Of a DNA stretch of 48,772 bases, positions 41,143-48,772 are shown piece by piece; within the stretch, counting starts at the first letter, position 1, and each line of letters begins with the position of its first letter. The stretch covers positions 1 to 48,772 of the forward strand of contig CAKUUG010000009.1 in assembly GCA_934692665.1 (NCBI GenBank), in the 5' to 3' direction. The DNA is from an uncultured Candidatus Melainabacteria bacterium (GTDB lineage Bacteria > Cyanobacteriota > Vampirovibrionia > Gastranaerophilales > Gastranaerophilaceae). The notes beneath the pieces are model-generated. The model had not been told where the DNA came from, did not search any database, and was given only the letters and a program-made list of their open reading frames with translations. Position numbers and translations under genes: made by a program.

Positions 41143-41154
41143 AAAAAAATTATA
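41143..41154 (-). promoter_or_regulatory. -10 box for a leaderless start (LD-carboxypeptidase)
   Basis: Minus-strand TATAAT (41154-41149), six T, ATG at 41142; fixes the start of a frame that is otherwise open for 35 more codons. Confidence 0.65.
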
Positions 41155-41219
41155 TAAAAATTTTTTTATTGATACAAGTTTTAAAAGTATGATAGAATTT
41201 TTATAAAAAAGGAGCAAAT

Positions 41220-41486
41220 ATGAAAGAAGTAATACAATATCAAACAAAGGGTACTTGTTGCAAAATGATGAATATTGAGCTTGAAGATGAAAAAATAAAA
41301 AATATTGAATTTTTGGGCGGTTGCAACGGAAATTTAAAAGGCATAAAAAATCTTGTAATTGGGATGAATATTGAAGATGTTATAAACAAACTCTCAGGTA
41401 TTCACTGCGGCGACAAATTAACCAGCTGTCCTGACCAATTAGCAACTTGCTTAAGAGAATACGTCAAACAAAAAACAACAGTATAA
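41220..41486 (+). CDS. TSCPD domain protein (TIGR03905-like, 88 aa)
   Basis: Contains the naming motif TSCPDQLA (about 69-76) and five further Cys (GTCCKMM, GGCNGN, IHCGDK, ATCLRE), arranged as in the small stand-alone TSCPD family, which resembles the C-terminal zinc/Fe-binding part of vitamin B12-dependent ribonucleotide reductase. The role of the stand-alone form is unknown. AAAAAAGGAG ribosome site; single gene with its own terminator. Confidence 0.93.
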   Translation: MKEVIQYQTKGTCCKMMNIELEDEKIKNIEFLGGCNGNLKGIKNLVIGMNIEDVINKLSGIHCGDKLTSCPDQLATCLREYVKQKTTV

Positions 41487-41491
41487 ACCAA

Positions 41492-41515
41492 AAAGCCGCA
41501 AATATTTGCGGCTTT
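41492..41515. terminator. Perfect 24-bp palindrome, terminator
   Basis: AAAGCCGCAAAT followed directly by its complement ATTTGCGGCTTT. Short T-runs follow (TTTGAAATTTTT). Confidence 0.75.
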
Positions 41516-41734
41516 GAAATTTTTCCATCTTCCTTTGCTATTGTTTAATTTTATCGTCTTTGATAATTAATCTCTTGTTTCTTACATATATATAAAGTAT
41601 ATCGAAAACAAAAAATTGACTACTTTACTTTATTTTGTTACATTTCTTAATGTTTCAGCAGAACATAAATTATTGAAAAAATTAACTTTCTTTACAAATT
41701 TGTCGAATTGTTAGAAAAATTCTATAATTCTGAT
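41516..41734. other. Intergenic AT-rich stretch with promoter for the next gene
   Basis: No frame longer than a few codons with a credible start, and no RNA structure stands out. At the right end TTGTCG (41700-41705), 17 bp and TATAAT (41723-41728) lie six bases before the ATG at 41735. Confidence 0.5.
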
Positions 41735-42091
41735 ATGGATAAAGATACACAAGCACAAAAACGTTGGTATGATTCAAAGCCTTATGCAAACAATGTTCTA
41801 TCGATTTTGAAGGAACTTTCTATACAGTCGCATTATGACATTGCAAGAGAAGTTTTAAAAATCATTGAAGCAATAAAAATAAACTCAAGAGAGAAGTCTG
41901 AACTTCCTTTGAGTTTGGGGATAAACAGGGTTTTGGGTTTGTATTCGCAAAGTTACAAAAGAAGATGGTACGACAGAAACCTTCCTATTAATCGCATATT
42001 TAAGAGTGCTTCCAGTTTGCAAGAACAGGATTTTCAGAATATAATGCAAGGTATATACACAAGTTTGAAGGCTGAAAATGATGACCAATGA
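41735..42091 (+). CDS. Hypothetical small protein (118 aa)
   Basis: Not recognised. Mostly helical: AQKRWYDSKPYANNVLSIL and HYDIAREVLKIIEAIKINSR, then a basic aromatic stretch SQSYKRRWYDRNLPINRIF. RWYD occurs twice (about residues 8 and 79), hinting at an internal repeat. No signal or membrane segment. The frame is open to a TTG at 41708, but TATAAT-N6-ATG sets the start at 41735 with a leaderless mRNA. Overlaps the next gene by 14 bp and leads into dxr. Confidence 0.75.
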   Translation: MDKDTQAQKRWYDSKPYANNVLSILKELSIQSHYDIAREVLKIIEAIKINSREKSELPLSLGINRVLGLYSQSYKRRWYDRNLPINRIFKSASSLQEQDFQNIMQGIYTSLKAENDDQ

Positions 42092-42392
42092 AGAAATAAT
42101 TTCTGATATGCAAAAAGTTATTTACCAAATGAAATTGGACGATATAGAAGAAAATCCGGAATCAGAATTTGAGATGTTCGACTGTAGTGCTTGTGCAAAA
42201 ACTATGCCTCTTGCAGGTTCTATTCAATATTCGAAATACAGACTGTGCAACGATTGTGTTTTAATGTATGAATTAGCTCTAAAATTGGGCAAAATAAAAA
42301 ACATAGAAGAATTTATGAAAATTACAGAAGAAAAACGCCTCGAAGCCATGTGTGACTACATAAAACAAGACAAATTAAAAGAAGAAAATTAA
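42078..42392 (+). CDS. Hypothetical zinc-ribbon-like protein (104 aa)
   Basis: Two CxxC knuckles, CSACAKTMPL (about 36) and CNDCVLMYEL (about 57), separated by 17 residues, form a probable zinc ribbon; helices flank it (EEIISDMQKVIYQMKLDD, EEFMKITEEKRLEAM). No catalytic motif. Could bridge RNA or protein in a complex with the product of the preceding gene, which it overlaps. Followed by dxr after three bases. Start may be either of two adjacent ATG codons. Confidence 0.78.
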   Translation: MMTNEEIISDMQKVIYQMKLDDIEENPESEFEMFDCSACAKTMPLAGSIQYSKYRLCNDCVLMYELALKLGKIKNIEEFMKITEEKRLEAMCDYIKQDKLKEEN

Positions 42393-42395
42393 AAA

Positions 42396-43526
42396 ATGAA
42401 AAACATTATTTTACTCGGCTCAACAGGTTCGATTGGCACACAAACTCTAGATGTTATTGAAAAATTAAAAAACGAGTTCAACATTGTTGCACTTGCTTGC
42501 GGAAACAACATTGAACTATTAAAACAACAGATAAAGAAATTTCACCCAAAATATGTTTGTGTTCAAAATCAAGAAAAAATTAAAGAATTAAAAAATGAAT
42601 TTTCAGATATTGAATTTTTGTATGGTGAAAATGGACTTATTGAACTTGCTTCTTTAGATAATTATGATATTTTAGTTTCTGCAACAAACGGAATAATTTC
42701 TGTTAGAGCAACTTTAGAAGCAATAAAGAAGAAAAAAACAATAGCTCTTGCAAACAAAGAAACTCTTGTTATGGCAGGGGATATTGTGATGAGTGAAGCC
42801 AAAAAGAACAACGTAAAAATTTTGCCTATAGATTCGGAACACAGTGCGATTTTGCAATGTTTGAGTCGATTTGAAGATAATTTTTCAAAACGTCTTTGGA
42901 TAACAGCTTCAGGCGGGCCGTTTCTCAACAATACAAAAGAAGAAATGAAAAATTTTACAGTAAAAGACGCACTGAATCATCCTCGCTGGGCAATGGGCAA
43001 AAAAATAACCGTCGACTGTGCAACGCTTGTGAACAAAGGATTGGAAGTTATTGAAGCACATCATCTATATAACTACGAATACGAAAATATAAAAGTCGTT
43101 ATTCATCCGCAAAGCATCGTTCATTCTTTTGTAGAGTTTGTTGATGGTTCATTTTTAGCACAAATGGGCGTACCTTCTATGCATATTCCAATACAATATG
43201 CACTTACTTATCCAAAAAGGCTTTCGGGAATAAAAAGCGACAGCTTTAATCCTATAGGAAACAAATTGGAATTTTTTGAGCCGGATACAGAAAAATTTCC
43301 TCTTTTAAAATTAACTATAGAATGCGGAAAACAAGGCGGGATTATGCCAGCTATATTAAATGCGGCAAACGAAGTTGCGGTTTATAAATTTTTGAATAAT
43401 GAAATAAATTTTACCGATATTGAAAAAATAGTATTCAAAGAAGTAGAAAAACACAACAATATCAAAAACCCCACACTTGATGAGATTTTTGAAATTGACA
43501 AAAAAATAAGAAAAGAGCTAAAATAA
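42396..43526 (+). CDS. dxr: 1-deoxy-D-xylulose 5-phosphate reductoisomerase
   Basis: 376 aa. NADPH-dependent second step of the MEP isoprenoid pathway. LLGSTGSIGTQTLDVIEK (4-21) binds NADPH; ALANKETLVMAG, PIDSEHSAILQCL (metal ligands Asp and Glu), ITASGGPF, HPRWAMGKKITVDCATLVNK and GLEVIEAHHLY (substrate) follow. Length normal. Coupled to two small unknown genes upstream. No other MEP gene is nearby. Confidence 0.97.
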   Translation: MKNIILLGSTGSIGTQTLDVIEKLKNEFNIVALACGNNIELLKQQIKKFHPKYVCVQNQEKIKELKNEFSDIEFLYGENGLIELASLDNYDILVSATNGIISVRATLEAIKKKKTIALANKETLVMAGDIVMSEAKKNNVKILPIDSEHSAILQCLSRFEDNFSKRLWITASGGPFLNNTKEEMKNFTVKDALNHPRWAMGKKITVDCATLVNKGLEVIEAHHLYNYEYENIKVVIHPQSIVHSFVEFVDGSFLAQMGVPSMHIPIQYALTYPKRLSGIKSDSFNPIGNKLEFFEPDTEKFPLLKLTIECGKQGGIMPAILNAANEVAVYKFLNNEINFTDIEKIVFKEVEKHNNIKNPTLDEIFEIDKKIRKELK

Positions 43527-43538
43527 TTTTTTCATTTT

Positions 43539-43697
43539 TTACATAAAAATATAGGCACAAAAAGCAAAAAATGACGTACAACAAACAATAACAGCTGTTG
43601 TATATACAATCGCCTTTCTTTCATCTGAATCAAAATCATTAATATCCAGTTGTTTGGAAATAAATTCACCACCAGGAAAACTTTTTTCGCTAGACAT
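43539..43697 (-). CDS. Small single-TM membrane protein (52 aa)
   Basis: MSSEKSFPGGEFISKQLDIN then DFDSDERKAIVYTTAVIVCC and TSFFAFCAYIFM: an acidic soluble head of about 28 residues and one C-terminal membrane helix with three Cys. Tail-anchored topology likely. GGGG lies some eight bases before the ATG. Follows the 299-aa unknown gene on the same strand by about 60 bp, so likely the same transcript. No family recognised. Confidence 0.6.
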   Translation of the reverse strand: MSSEKSFPGGEFISKQLDINDFDSDERKAIVYTTAVIVCCTSFFAFCAYIFM

Positions 43698-43756
43698 CTA
43701 TAAACCCCATTTTAAATATAAACATTTAATGCCCAAAAGACAAAAAACATAACATT

Positions 43757-44656
43757 CTAGGCAGTACCGCTCGTGATTAAATTTCCATTTAAGCTATTAA
43801 AGAACATATACTTAGATACTTTTGGCTTAATACCTTGAAGTTTAAGTATTTTTGTTGTTTTAGATGTAGTTTCGTCATATTCTTCATACTGAAAAGGGAT
43901 TGCGTATGAATATTTTAAAGATTTTGTTTTTATATTGTTTTTATAAAAATTGTATCGCAAAGGCACAAAATCAGAGTTGAGAGCATATTTGTTTGTATCA
44001 AATAAAATTTCTTGTTTAGAATTTTTGTTATTTTTAAAATAGCTTTCCATTTTTCCATTTTTCGAATATCTGATTTGTTCTAAAAGATTTCCTTTTTTAT
44101 CAAATTTTTGATATTGTTTTAGGGTTGTTTTATTTGAATTAAAAAGTCTATCCAGTAATTTTTTGTCATATACATCAATTTTGTACTCAAAATCGTCTTT
44201 GTATAATTTGATTTTTGATACGTCACCGTTTTTTATACTTGTTTCCATTTGCAATTCATTATTATAATTGAAAGTTTTAATCGTTTTTTTGCCTCTATCA
44301 ATCAACAAAAAAGAATTTTTTGGCAATTTTTTGTTACACAAAAAACCGGAAACAAGCACTCCGGCATCCAAAATTGCATCAGAGACCACAGATGCTATTT
44401 CACCTTTTGAAGTTTCAAATTCAACTTTTTTAAGAAATGATTCTATATTTTTGTAATTTTCTTTAAAATCTTTTTGAAAATCATTTTTTACTTCACTCTT
44501 AAAAGGATTTACCGGCGACTTTTCAATGGGAATATTTTCTTTTTGTGTTTTGTTAAATGGATTTGTATTTTTGTTTTTTGAATACTCCAACAAACCATAA
44601 GAAGAATATGGCATTTTTTCCACATGTTTCAAATTGTATGAAATTTTTTCAAACAT
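43757..44656 (-). CDS. Hypothetical protein (299 aa)
   Basis: Not recognised. N-terminal 60 residues are polar and Asn/Lys/Pro-rich (KNTNPFNKTQKEN, NPFKSEV), probably disordered; one short hydrophobic patch (AILDAGVLVSGFLC, about 95). From about 110 the protein is beta-rich, with strand-turn units like YQKFDKKGNLLEQIRYSKNG and KMESYFKNN, again YwqK/MORN-like. No signal peptide. AAAAGGTGA ribosome site. Located between the small TM protein and secA. Confidence 0.75.
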   Translation of the reverse strand: MFEKISYNLKHVEKMPYSSYGLLEYSKNKNTNPFNKTQKENIPIEKSPVNPFKSEVKNDFQKDFKENYKNIESFLKKVEFETSKGEIASVVSDAILDAGVLVSGFLCNKKLPKNSFLLIDRGKKTIKTFNYNNELQMETSIKNGDVSKIKLYKDDFEYKIDVYDKKLLDRLFNSNKTTLKQYQKFDKKGNLLEQIRYSKNGKMESYFKNNKNSKQEILFDTNKYALNSDFVPLRYNFYKNNIKTKSLKYSYAIPFQYEEYDETTSKTTKILKLQGIKPKVSKYMFFNSLNGNLITSGTA

Positions 44657-44720
44657 TACTTTTTAATCACCTTTTGCCTGTACAAAACATAAGAATAAAA
44701 AATATTGTCTTTTTTATATT

Positions 44721-47348
44721 TTATTCACTTACAATTTGTATACCAAATTTTGCCCTGAACAAATGCTGAACAGTTTCTGATTGAATTTCTGCCATTAGTG
44801 CATTGAACAAGTTATATGCTTCTTTTTTGTATTCAACAAGAGGGTCTTTTTGTCCATAAGCAACAAGATTTATTGAATCTTTTAGCATATCGATATTTCC
44901 CAAGTGGTCTATCCATTTTGCATCAACAACTTGTAACAGAATATCTCTTTCGATGTGACGTACAATATTGTCATCTCTAAATGGTACTTGTTCAACAAAA
45001 TCATCTTGATAATACTGACGCATTCCTTCATTGAAGCTTTTTATTGTTTCTTCTTCAAATTGTCTATAGCCATCAAGTGCCATTTGTTTCAATTTTTGAG
45101 AAATTTCTGCATATCTGAGATTTTTTATCTCTTCTATATCGAATTTTTCTTTCAATTGAGGAAAAACGCTCAAAAATTCTTTTTTGAACATATTTAAGTC
45201 ATCCAAAACATATTCTTGCGGTGACATGTCTTTGTTTATATATTGAGTCAAAATTCTATCTGACTCTTTTTCAATCATAAATTTAATATCAGAAGACAAG
45301 TCTTTACTTAATAAGACTTTTCTTCTTTGAGCATAGAATTTTTCTCTTTGAATATTCATAACATCGTCATATTCAAGAACAGACTTTCTTATATCGAAAT
45401 GATAAGTTTCGACTTTCTTTTGTGCTGATTCTATTTGTCGAGTAATCAAAACGTTTTCTATTGCCATATCGTCTTCTATATTTAACATAGACATAAGATT
45501 TGCGATTTTTTCTCCACCAAAAATTCTCATCAAATCATCTTCTAAAGACAAGAAGAATTTTGTAGAGCCGGGGTCTCCTTGGCGAGCTGCACGACCTCGC
45601 AGTTGATTGTCTATACGGCGAGATTCATGGCGTTCTGTCCCTATTACATGAAGCCCACCTAGCTCAACAACTTTGTCATGTTCGATTTGCGTGATTTTTT
45701 GAGCTTCTTTTAAAGCTTCATCTTTTAATTTTTCCCAATCGGGGTCATTTGGCGTAATCCCTTTTTTGTCCAATTCTTCTTTTGCTAAATACTCAGCATT
45801 ACCACCCAAAAGAATATCTGTACCACGACCTGCCATGTTTGTCGCAATAGTAACTGCACCCAAACGCCCTGCTTGAGCAATGATATAAGCTTCTTTTTCA
45901 TGGTGTTTTGCATTTAAGACATTGTGTTTTATGCCCATTTTTTTAAGCAAAGATGACAAATACTCTGATTTTTCGATAGAAATCGTACCAACAAGCGTCG
46001 GCCTTCCGATTTTTGCCATTTCTTGAATTTCTTTTGCTACAAATTCGTATTTTTTTGCTTTTGTTTTGTATATTACATCTGGATAATTAATTCTTTTGTC
46101 CGGTTTGTTTGTTGGGATTTGAGTAACAGAAAGATTGTATATTTTGCCAAATTCTGCTTCTTCTGTCATTGCAGTACCTGTCATACCTGACAATTTTGGA
46201 TACAATCTAAATAAATTTTGGAAAGTGATAGAAGCTAAAGTCTGAGTTTCATCTTGGATTTTTACATTTTCTTTTGCTTCTATTGCTTGGTGGAGTCCTT
46301 CAGACCAACGACGGCCTTCCATGATGCGGCCTGTAAATTCATCTACAATCATGATTTGATTGTTTTTTACAACATAATCCGTATCTTTTACAAACAATTC
46401 TTTTGCCTTCAAGGCTTGCAAAAGGTGATGAGCATATTGCGTTTTCATATCAAACAATTCATCAACATTGAGCAATTTTTCAGCTTTTATCACACCTTGT
46501 TCCGTAAAAATTATGTTTTTGTTTTTTTCATCGACTTCGTAATCTTCATCTTTGTTTAATTTTGGAGCGATTTGTGCCATTAATTGGTATGTTTGTGCTG
46601 ATTTTTCAAGCCTACCCGATATAATCAAAGGCGTTCTTGCTTCATCAATCAAAATTGAATCAACTTCGTCGATAATTGCATAGTAGTATGGTCTTTGGAC
46701 TAAAGCATCAACGCTGGATGCCATATTGTCCCTTAAATAATCAAAACCAAACTCGTTATTTGTACCATAAGTAATATCGCATGCATAAGCTTGTTTTTTG
46801 TTTTCGTAAGAATTGTACTCGCCTTGCGAAAGAATAACCCCAACACTGAGTCCGAGAAATTCATAAATTCTTCCCATCCAGTCCCTATCACGTTTTGCAA
46901 GATAGTCATTTACTGTAATAACATGAACGCCTTTACCTGTTAAAGCGTTTAAATAAGCAGGCAGCGTTGCAACAAGAGTTTTGCCTTCTCCTGTTCTCAT
47001 TTCTGCAATATGACCTTCATGAAGAAAAATTCCGCCAATCAATTGAACATCAAAATGACGAAGGTTTAAGACTCTTTTTCCTGCTTCTCTAACTGTCGCA
47101 AAAGCTTCAGGCAAAATTTCATCAAGTGCTTGTTTTTCCAATTCCAAATCTTTTTTAGGGTCAGGAGAAGTTGGACGTTTTGATAGAATTTCTTTAAATT
47201 CTGAAGTTTTTGCTTTCAGTTCTTCATCGGAAAGTTTTGAAAATTCTTCTTCCAATTCATTTATTCTATCAACGATAGGCATAATTTTGTTTATTTTTCT
47301 AACATTTGGATCTTTGAAAATTTTTAATAATACGTCTACAAGTGCCAT
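44721..47348 (-). CDS. secA: Preprotein translocase ATPase SecA
   Basis: 875 aa. Motor of Sec export. Walker A MRTGEGKT (about 103), DEVDSILIDEARTPLI (Walker B and preprotein-binding start), GRIMEGRRWSEGLHQAIEAK, GTDILLGGNAEYLA and the second ATPase motif HVIGTERHESRRIDNQLRGR. Ends GIQIVSE right after the helical wing/scaffold, so the C-terminal zinc-binding tail (CxCxSGKKYKxCC) that binds SecB is absent. A frame six codons longer exists, but GAGAAGG sits properly before the ATG at 47348. Confidence 0.97.
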   Translation of the reverse strand: MALVDVLLKIFKDPNVRKINKIMPIVDRINELEEEFSKLSDEELKAKTSEFKEILSKRPTSPDPKKDLELEKQALDEILPEAFATVREAGKRVLNLRHFDVQLIGGIFLHEGHIAEMRTGEGKTLVATLPAYLNALTGKGVHVITVNDYLAKRDRDWMGRIYEFLGLSVGVILSQGEYNSYENKKQAYACDITYGTNNEFGFDYLRDNMASSVDALVQRPYYYAIIDEVDSILIDEARTPLIISGRLEKSAQTYQLMAQIAPKLNKDEDYEVDEKNKNIIFTEQGVIKAEKLLNVDELFDMKTQYAHHLLQALKAKELFVKDTDYVVKNNQIMIVDEFTGRIMEGRRWSEGLHQAIEAKENVKIQDETQTLASITFQNLFRLYPKLSGMTGTAMTEEAEFGKIYNLSVTQIPTNKPDKRINYPDVIYKTKAKKYEFVAKEIQEMAKIGRPTLVGTISIEKSEYLSSLLKKMGIKHNVLNAKHHEKEAYIIAQAGRLGAVTIATNMAGRGTDILLGGNAEYLAKEELDKKGITPNDPDWEKLKDEALKEAQKITQIEHDKVVELGGLHVIGTERHESRRIDNQLRGRAARQGDPGSTKFFLSLEDDLMRIFGGEKIANLMSMLNIEDDMAIENVLITRQIESAQKKVETYHFDIRKSVLEYDDVMNIQREKFYAQRRKVLLSKDLSSDIKFMIEKESDRILTQYINKDMSPQEYVLDDLNMFKKEFLSVFPQLKEKFDIEEIKNLRYAEISQKLKQMALDGYRQFEEETIKSFNEGMRQYYQDDFVEQVPFRDDNIVRHIERDILLQVVDAKWIDHLGNIDMLKDSINLVAYGQKDPLVEYKKEAYNLFNALMAEIQSETVQHLFRAKFGIQIVSE

Positions 47349-47474
47349 TTTTAGCCTTCTCCTCAAAAAAGTCTTTTTATTGTTCTATTCTATCACAAAA
47401 ATTTTATTTGTTTTAAAAACCCAATCGGACTAATTATTTGTAAAGTTTTGTAAATTCACACCCGGCCAAATAGC

Positions 47475-47493
47475 AAAAAAAAAAAAAAAAAAA
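47475..47493. repeat. A19 homopolymer
   Basis: Nineteen consecutive A between secA and the gene at 47552, about 59 bp before its start codon. Such a run is prone to length changes. Confidence 0.85.
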
Positions 47494-47551
47494 GGTTTTT
47501 ATTAACTCGTAAAGTATTGCAAACAAGTTTCAAGAAAGGAAGAAATCATTT

Positions 47552-48208
47552 ATGGGTATTGGAAAATTGCCAGCGAAATTAGGAAGTGTAATCAATTCGG
47601 TAGTAGCAAACGGACAAAAAACAGCAAAGAAGCTCTCAGCAAATCCGCTACCAACAAAACAAACAAAATTATCGGCAGATAAGGCTCTTAGTGCAATGGA
47701 TGCAGCTTCGCAAAGTGCAAGAGCAGCTATTACAAAATCTTCTGTCACTCCAAAAAAAGCAAATAAAGTTCTTGATGGACTAATTGCAGCCGACAAACCT
47801 GCAAAAAAAATAATACCAAATTTTAAGGAATATTCACCTAAAGAAAACAATATCTTAAAACAATTGGCAAAAAGCACCGTATCATCAGATTTTAGTGAAA
47901 AAGCTATAATCAGTCCTAAAATTACAGCACAAGAAGCTGTTAACGGTGCAAAAGAAGTAATGCATGCAACAGGAATGCAAAATACTCCAAAAAATGCTGA
48001 AGAAAGTGCAAAAGTCTTTATAGAGGCAGGCAAAACAAAAGTTGAAGCAAAAATGGAGCAACTTGAATTAAAAAACAAATTGCGAAAAGAATTTGGAGAA
48101 AAATTAACAAATAAAAAAATTCAAGAAGCCAAAACAGAAGCAGAATTAAATGGTTTGGAAAAATTTTTTAAAGCAAATATAAATTTAGACAAAATTTTAG
48201 ACAAGTAA
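47552..48208 (+). CDS. Hypothetical Ala/Lys-rich helical protein (218 aa)
   Basis: Not recognised. About a third of the residues are Ala or Lys: LSADKALSAMDAASQSARAA, AKKIIPNFKEYSPKEN, a last helix KVEAKMEQLELKNKLRKEF and KTEAELNGLEKFFKANI. No signal peptide, membrane segment or Cys. Resembles histone H1-like or apolipoprotein-like sequences only in composition. Good AAGGAAG ribosome site. The upstream region has an A19 tract in or near its promoter; a terminator follows. The opposite strand has a long open frame in the same place, which I take as a shadow. Confidence 0.75.
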   Translation: MGIGKLPAKLGSVINSVVANGQKTAKKLSANPLPTKQTKLSADKALSAMDAASQSARAAITKSSVTPKKANKVLDGLIAADKPAKKIIPNFKEYSPKENNILKQLAKSTVSSDFSEKAIISPKITAQEAVNGAKEVMHATGMQNTPKNAEESAKVFIEAGKTKVEAKMEQLELKNKLRKEFGEKLTNKKIQEAKTEAELNGLEKFFKANINLDKILDK

Positions 48209-48229
48209 GAAATATAAAAATAAATTCAC

Positions 48230-48268
48230 AAATACCCGCTAATATAGTAAGCGGGTATTTTGTTTTTT
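48230..48268 (+). terminator. Rho-independent terminator
   Basis: AAATACCCGCT/AGCGGGTATTT (48230-48240 with 48250-48260), nine-base loop, T-run. Confidence 0.88.
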
Positions 48269-48335
48269 GCAAAATTAATTATATCAGAATTTTTATAGTA
48301 TAATTTTCATAAATATTATATTAAAGAGGAAAATT

Positions 48336-48772
48336 ATGGCTGAAAATTTAGAAGAAAAATCATTCAAAGATACTTTGAACCTCCCGACAACCACTCTTGC
48401 AATGCGTGCAAATGCAGCAAACAGAGAACTTGAAATCCAAAAATTCTGGAATGAAAACAAAATTTATGAAAAAATGCTTGAAAAAAACAAAGGGAATAAA
48501 AGTTTCATTCTCCATGACGGCCCTCCTTATTTGAGTTCAGACAAAATTCACATTGGTCATGCTCTAAACAAAATTTTAAAAGATATCGTTTTGAAATACA
48601 AAACCCAACAAGGCTTCTATACTCCTTATGTTCCGGGGTACGATGCCCATGGTTTGCCTATTGAAAATGCTGTTGTAAAAAATATCAAAGGCGGAAGAAG
48701 TGCTTTGACTCCTTTAGAATTAAGACAAAAATGCAGAGAATTTGCTGCAAAAAATCTAAAAGGACAAGAAGA
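48336..48772 (+). CDS. ileS: Isoleucyl-tRNA synthetase, N-terminal part (runs off window end)
   Basis: First 145 residues of a class I synthetase. HIGHALNKILKDIVLK (about 74) is the HIGH signature, FILHDGPPYLSSDKIHIGHA its context, and YVPGYDAHGLPIEN the next block (the family usually has PGWDxHGLPIE; Trp is Tyr here). AAAGAGGAAAATT ribosome site; TATAAT at 48299-48304. The KMSKS half lies outside the window. Confidence 0.97.
   Translation, partial: MAENLEEKSFKDTLNLPTTTLAMRANAANRELEIQKFWNENKIYEKMLEKNKGNKSFILHDGPPYLSSDKIHIGHALNKILKDIVLKYKTQQGFYTPYVPGYDAHGLPIENAVVKNIKGGRSALTPLELRQKCREFAAKNLKGQE

Noticed and set aside
47530..48078. Minus-strand open frame of 182 codons opposite the Ala/Lys-rich gene
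   Set aside because: The plus-strand gene has a good ribosome site and terminator; the minus frame is a mirror of its Ala/Lys composition and lacks both.
1..48772. CRISPR arrays, transposons, prophage or integrated elements
   Set aside because: No direct-repeat arrays, transposase, integrase or phage structural genes were seen, and base composition looks even throughout.

Overview
The window is about 48.8 kb of gene-dense, AT-rich bacterial chromosome. There are no phage, insertion-sequence or CRISPR genes. The cell envelope is Gram-negative in type: there is a CMP-KDO synthetase (kdsB) for LPS, lipoprotein and Sec signal peptides, an LD-carboxypeptidase and SecA. Isoprenoids come from the MEP pathway (dxr). 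Two paralogous pseudopilins with an AFTLAEV-type N-terminus, low GC and many lineage-specific proteins carrying an F-[GKS]-[GK]-like motif near the N-terminus point to a gut Melainabacteria / Gastranaerophilales (Vampirovibrionia) genome, the non-photosynthetic sisters of Cyanobacteria. That placement is inference from sequence style; there is no rRNA here to confirm it.

Layout. 1-5.0 kb: a pseudopilin (cut by the window edge) divergent from an XRE regulator, then def-fmt-aroH and a two-subunit M16 peptidase. 5.2-11.6 kb: a small RipA-like membrane protein, an unknown Lys-rich protein, an RsuA/RluB pseudouridine synthase, serS, a small secreted protein and clpC. 11.6-16.8 kb (minus strand): a run encoding a polytopic membrane protein that looks like a membrane pyrophosphatase stripped of its catalytic residues, a YjbQ-fold protein without histidines, an intact M24 aminopeptidase P, a SpoU/TrmH methyltransferase and a small protein. 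16.9-25.6 kb: an orphan solute-binding lipoprotein divergent from yitT, a secreted alpha/beta hydrolase with Asp at the nucleophile position, a candidate small RNA, a second XRE/pseudopilin divergent pair, etfBA, a GlmS-like SIS isomerase divergent from hemW. 25.6-32.6 kb: kdsB, two large exported TPR proteins, a CxxCxxCC protein and mnmA. 32.7-36.1 kb: a Cys-codon leader peptide with a terminator-like hairpin, two paralogous membrane proteins, and between them two unlisted microproteins, one with 11 Cys and one with 11 Met. 36.2-48.8 kb: nadA, tRNA-Leu(UAA), a DUF1858 protein, a bifunctional nuclease, an acyl-CoA/AMP ligase, an LD-carboxypeptidase, a TSCPD protein, two small proteins with dxr, secA, an Ala/Lys-rich protein behind an A19 tract, and the start of ileS.

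The most striking window-wide signal is regulatory. At least eleven genes have no Shine-Dalgarno sequence, but have a -10 hexamer (TATAAT, TAAAAT or a close variant) ending exactly six bases before the start codon. This predicts leaderless mRNAs starting at or next to the A of ATG. Two divergent gene pairs share back-to-back -10 boxes of this kind; one of them (24479-24486) is a perfect 8-bp palindrome serving both strands. The remaining genes mostly have clear AGGAG-like ribosome sites, so two initiation modes appear to coexist.
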